Assembly: GCA_937911865.1 (NCBI GenBank) | Contig: CALDSK010000165.1 | Span: 1 to 64,000 of the forward strand | Length of the DNA stretch: 64,000 nt | Reading direction: 5' to 3' | Source: an uncultured Synechococcus sp. | GTDB taxonomy: Bacteria > Cyanobacteriota > Cyanobacteriia > Phormidesmidales > Phormidesmidaceae | Part shown: piece by piece, positions 62,279 to 64,000 of the stretch | Layout of the letters: the number at the start of each line of letters is the position of its first letter | How positions within the stretch are numbered: position 1 is the stretch's first letter | The notes under the pieces: generated by a model | Databases searched by the model: none | Told to the model about the DNA's origin: nothing | What the model saw: the letters and a program-made list of their open reading frames with translations, nothing else | Program-made: the position numbers and the translations under genes

Positions 62279-64000
62279 CTACCCTTTAACCGGCGGGTGC
62301 TGGGCAAGGACTTCTCTGAGATACTTTCCGGTGTAAGAATCCTCTGTAGCAGCGACTTCTTCAGGTGTGCCCTGCGCGATGATTTGACCACCGCGATCGC
62401 CCCCTTCAGGCCCCAGATCGATCACCCAATCACAGCAGCGAATCACATCCAGATTGTGCTCAATCATAATCACTGAGTTGCCCTTATCCACCAGCCGCTG
62501 CACCACATCCAACAGCTTGTGCACATCGTAAAAAGAGAGACCCGTCGTAGGCTCATCAATCAAATACAGCGTCTTCCCGGTGGACCGGCGCGCTAGCTCA
62601 CTTGCTAGCTTCATCCTTTGTGCTTCACCACCCGACAGCGTCGGTGCCTTCTGTCCCAGGCGCACATAGCCCAGCCCCACATCCACCATCGTCTGCAAGC
62701 GAGCTGCCGCCTTCGGAATGTTCGCAAAAAACTTCAGTCCTTCTTCTGCGGTTGTCTCCAACACATCAGAAATGTTCTTTCCCTTATATTTCACCTGAAG
62801 CGTTTCCCGGTTATAGCGAGCACCCTTACACACCTCGCACTCCACATACACATCCGGCAAAAAGTTCATCTCAATCACATTTACACCCTGGCCGCCGCAG
62901 GCCTCACAGCGTCCCCCTTTCACATTAAAAGAGAACTGCCCGCGCTTATAACCCCGTGCTTTAGCCTCAATCGTTTCGGTATAGAGGTCTCTGACAACAT
63001 CAAAAATGCCCGTGTAGGTTGCCGGGTTAGACCTTGGCGTGCGGCCAATCGGTGACTGGTCAATCACAATCGCTTTGTCTAATGCCTTTAGCCCCTTAAT
63101 CGGTGCCATCGCTTTGGGCTGTGGAATTTTACTGCCAAAGTAGTGACGAATCGCCGGATACAACAGTTCATTGATCAGGGTAGATTTACCAGAGCCCGAC
63201 ACGCCCGTAATGCAAACAAAATTGCCCAGCGGAATATCCACATCAATGTTGCAAAGGTTGTTCAAATGCGCATCGCGAATTTGAATGTGACGACCGTTGC
63301 CGGGTCTGCGTTCAGCAGGCGTATCAATCTTTTTACGCCCTGACAGGTACGCGCCAGTCAGAGATTTTTCAGAACTGAGAATATCTTCTAACTGACCTTG
63401 TGCAACAATCTGCCCGCCGTGAACACCCGCACCCGGACCAATATCTACAATATAGTCAGCAGCGCGCATGGTGTCTTCGTCATGCTCTACTACAATCAGC
63501 GTATTGCCCAAACTCTTCAACCGTTGCAGCGTATTCAACAATCTGTCGTTGTCTCTTTGATGCAATCCGATACTCGGTTCATCTAACACATACAAAACGC
63601 CGCTCAAGCCCGCACCAATCTGCGTAGCCAGTCGAATCCGCTGAGCTTCTCCGCCAGAGAGCGTACGCGCTGTTCTATCCAACGTGAGGTAGTCGAGACC
63701 AACATCTAGCAAAAAGGTGAGTCGAGCTTTAATCTCTCTAAGCACCAGTTCACCAATCTTCATTTGGCGATTGGTAAGCTTGGGCGCTTCGCCGTTTTCA
63801 CCTACCAGCTCGTACACTCTGTCGCGACAATCTCGAATCGAAACGCTGGTGAAATCTTTAATGTTGTAAGGGCCAATGCGGACCGCAATCGACTCTGGCT
63901 TTAGCCGAGACCCGTTGCAAACCTCACAGGTTTGATCAATTAGGTACTTCTCCAGCTTTTGCTTATACGTTTCTGACGAGGCTTCCTGATACTGCCGTTG
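62279..64000 (-). CDS. uvrA: UvrA excinuclease subunit, C-terminal part (5' end outside window)
   Basis: UvrA finds bulky DNA lesions and loads UvrB. The visible 573 codons run from the window edge to the stop at 62279. They contain [19 protein letters not shown], the first signature [16 protein letters not shown], Walker [16 protein letters not shown], the zinc finger [16 protein letters not shown] with CEVC, and the second signature [18 protein letters not shown] and IDEPTTGLS. The first ATP-binding domain lies beyond 64000. A GTG at 63817 is not the real start since the frame stays open and homologous upstream of it. Confidence 0.97.
   Translation of the reverse strand, partial: QRQYQEASSETYKQKLEKYLIDQTCEVCNGSRLKPESIAVRIGPYNIKDFTSVSIRDCRDRVYELVGENGEAPKLTNRQMKIGELVLREIKARLTFLLDVGLDYLTLDRTARTLSGGEAQRIRLATQIGAGLSGVLYVLDEPSIGLHQRDNDRLLNTLQRLKSLGNTLIVVEHDEDTMRAADYIVDIGPGAGVHGGQIVAQGQLEDILSSEKSLTGAYLSGRKKIDTPAERRPGNGRHIQIRDAHLNNLCNIDVDIPLGNFVCITGVSGSGKSTLINELLYPAIRHYFGSKIPQPKAMAPIKGLKALDKAIVIDQSPIGRTPRSNPATYTGIFDVVRDLYTETIEAKARGYKRGQFSFNVKGGRCEACGGQGVNVIEMNFLPDVYVECEVCKGARYNRETLQVKYKGKNISDVLETTAEEGLKFFANIPKAAARLQTMVDVGLGYVRLGQKAPTLSGGEAQRMKLASELARRSTGKTLYLIDEPTTGLSFYDVHKLLDVVQRLVDKGNSVIMIEHNLDVIRCCDWVIDLGPEGGDRGGQIIAQGTPEEVAATEDSYTGKYLREVLAQHPPVKG

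Overview
The window is chromosomal DNA from a cyanobacterium. The evidence is dense GCGATCGC (HIP1-type) sites, a ferrochelatase with a C-terminal chlorophyll a/b-binding-like helix, a RbcR-type LysR regulator, Ycf51, a PucC-family carrier, PurS/PurQ and cyanobacterial DUF families. Gene content and style suggest a filamentous Leptolyngbya-like lineage, but that placement is an inference. About 55 protein genes are readable. I found no rRNA, no convincing tRNA and no CRISPR array.

Layout. 1-8.7 kb: 5' end of a DEAD-box RNA helicase with a structured leader, an alpha/beta hydrolase, a large PlsY-like/PEP-synthase-like fusion, HtpX, two exported proteins and a SRPBCC protein with a repetitive tail. 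8.8-17.4 kb: malic enzyme, thioesterase, flavin reductase-like protein, MurG, phospholipase D-like protein, Ycf51, iron-type alcohol dehydrogenase. 17.5-31.4 kb: acetyl-CoA synthetase, PhyH-like oxygenase, PadR and Fur regulators with overlapping 3' ends, purS-purQ, small heat-shock protein, PucC-type carrier, inositol phosphatase, remnants of a zinc ABC transporter, PrxQ, Nudix, phosphoesterase, BioB. 31.6-47.1 kb: Trm1-type tRNA methyltransferase, ClpS, an FtsH gene broken by one in-frame stop, a membrane sensor fused to an AAA-like STAND ATPase, Nudix, FolK, thioredoxin, FabG, a tyrosine recombinase, HemH, rhomboid, HrcA.

47.5-54.1 kb: RbcR, then a membrane Ser/Thr kinase followed by two tandem membrane-anchored periplasmic-binding-type proteins, and an AlkA-type glycosylase. 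54.2-62.2 kb is the accessory region of most interest. It holds a membrane-spanning STAND (NLR-like) ATPase with an extracytoplasmic sensor half, a CHAT caspase-like protease whose first 30 residues carry the same Gly-rich RHIM-like motif as the STAND protein, a PD-(D/E)XK nuclease-like protein just upstream of the CHAT gene, a NACHT ATPase with a DRARDLA-type repeat tail, a two-helix membrane protein divergent from it, and a Uma2 nuclease-like protein. I read this as a candidate NLR/caspase-like immune or cell-death island. The window ends inside uvrA.

A second theme is short tandem repeats of 13-21 nt, many of them at gene 3' ends and gene junctions, and several running into coding sequence, where they become repetitive protein tails. 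Functions are assigned from recognisable motifs by eye. No database search was run.
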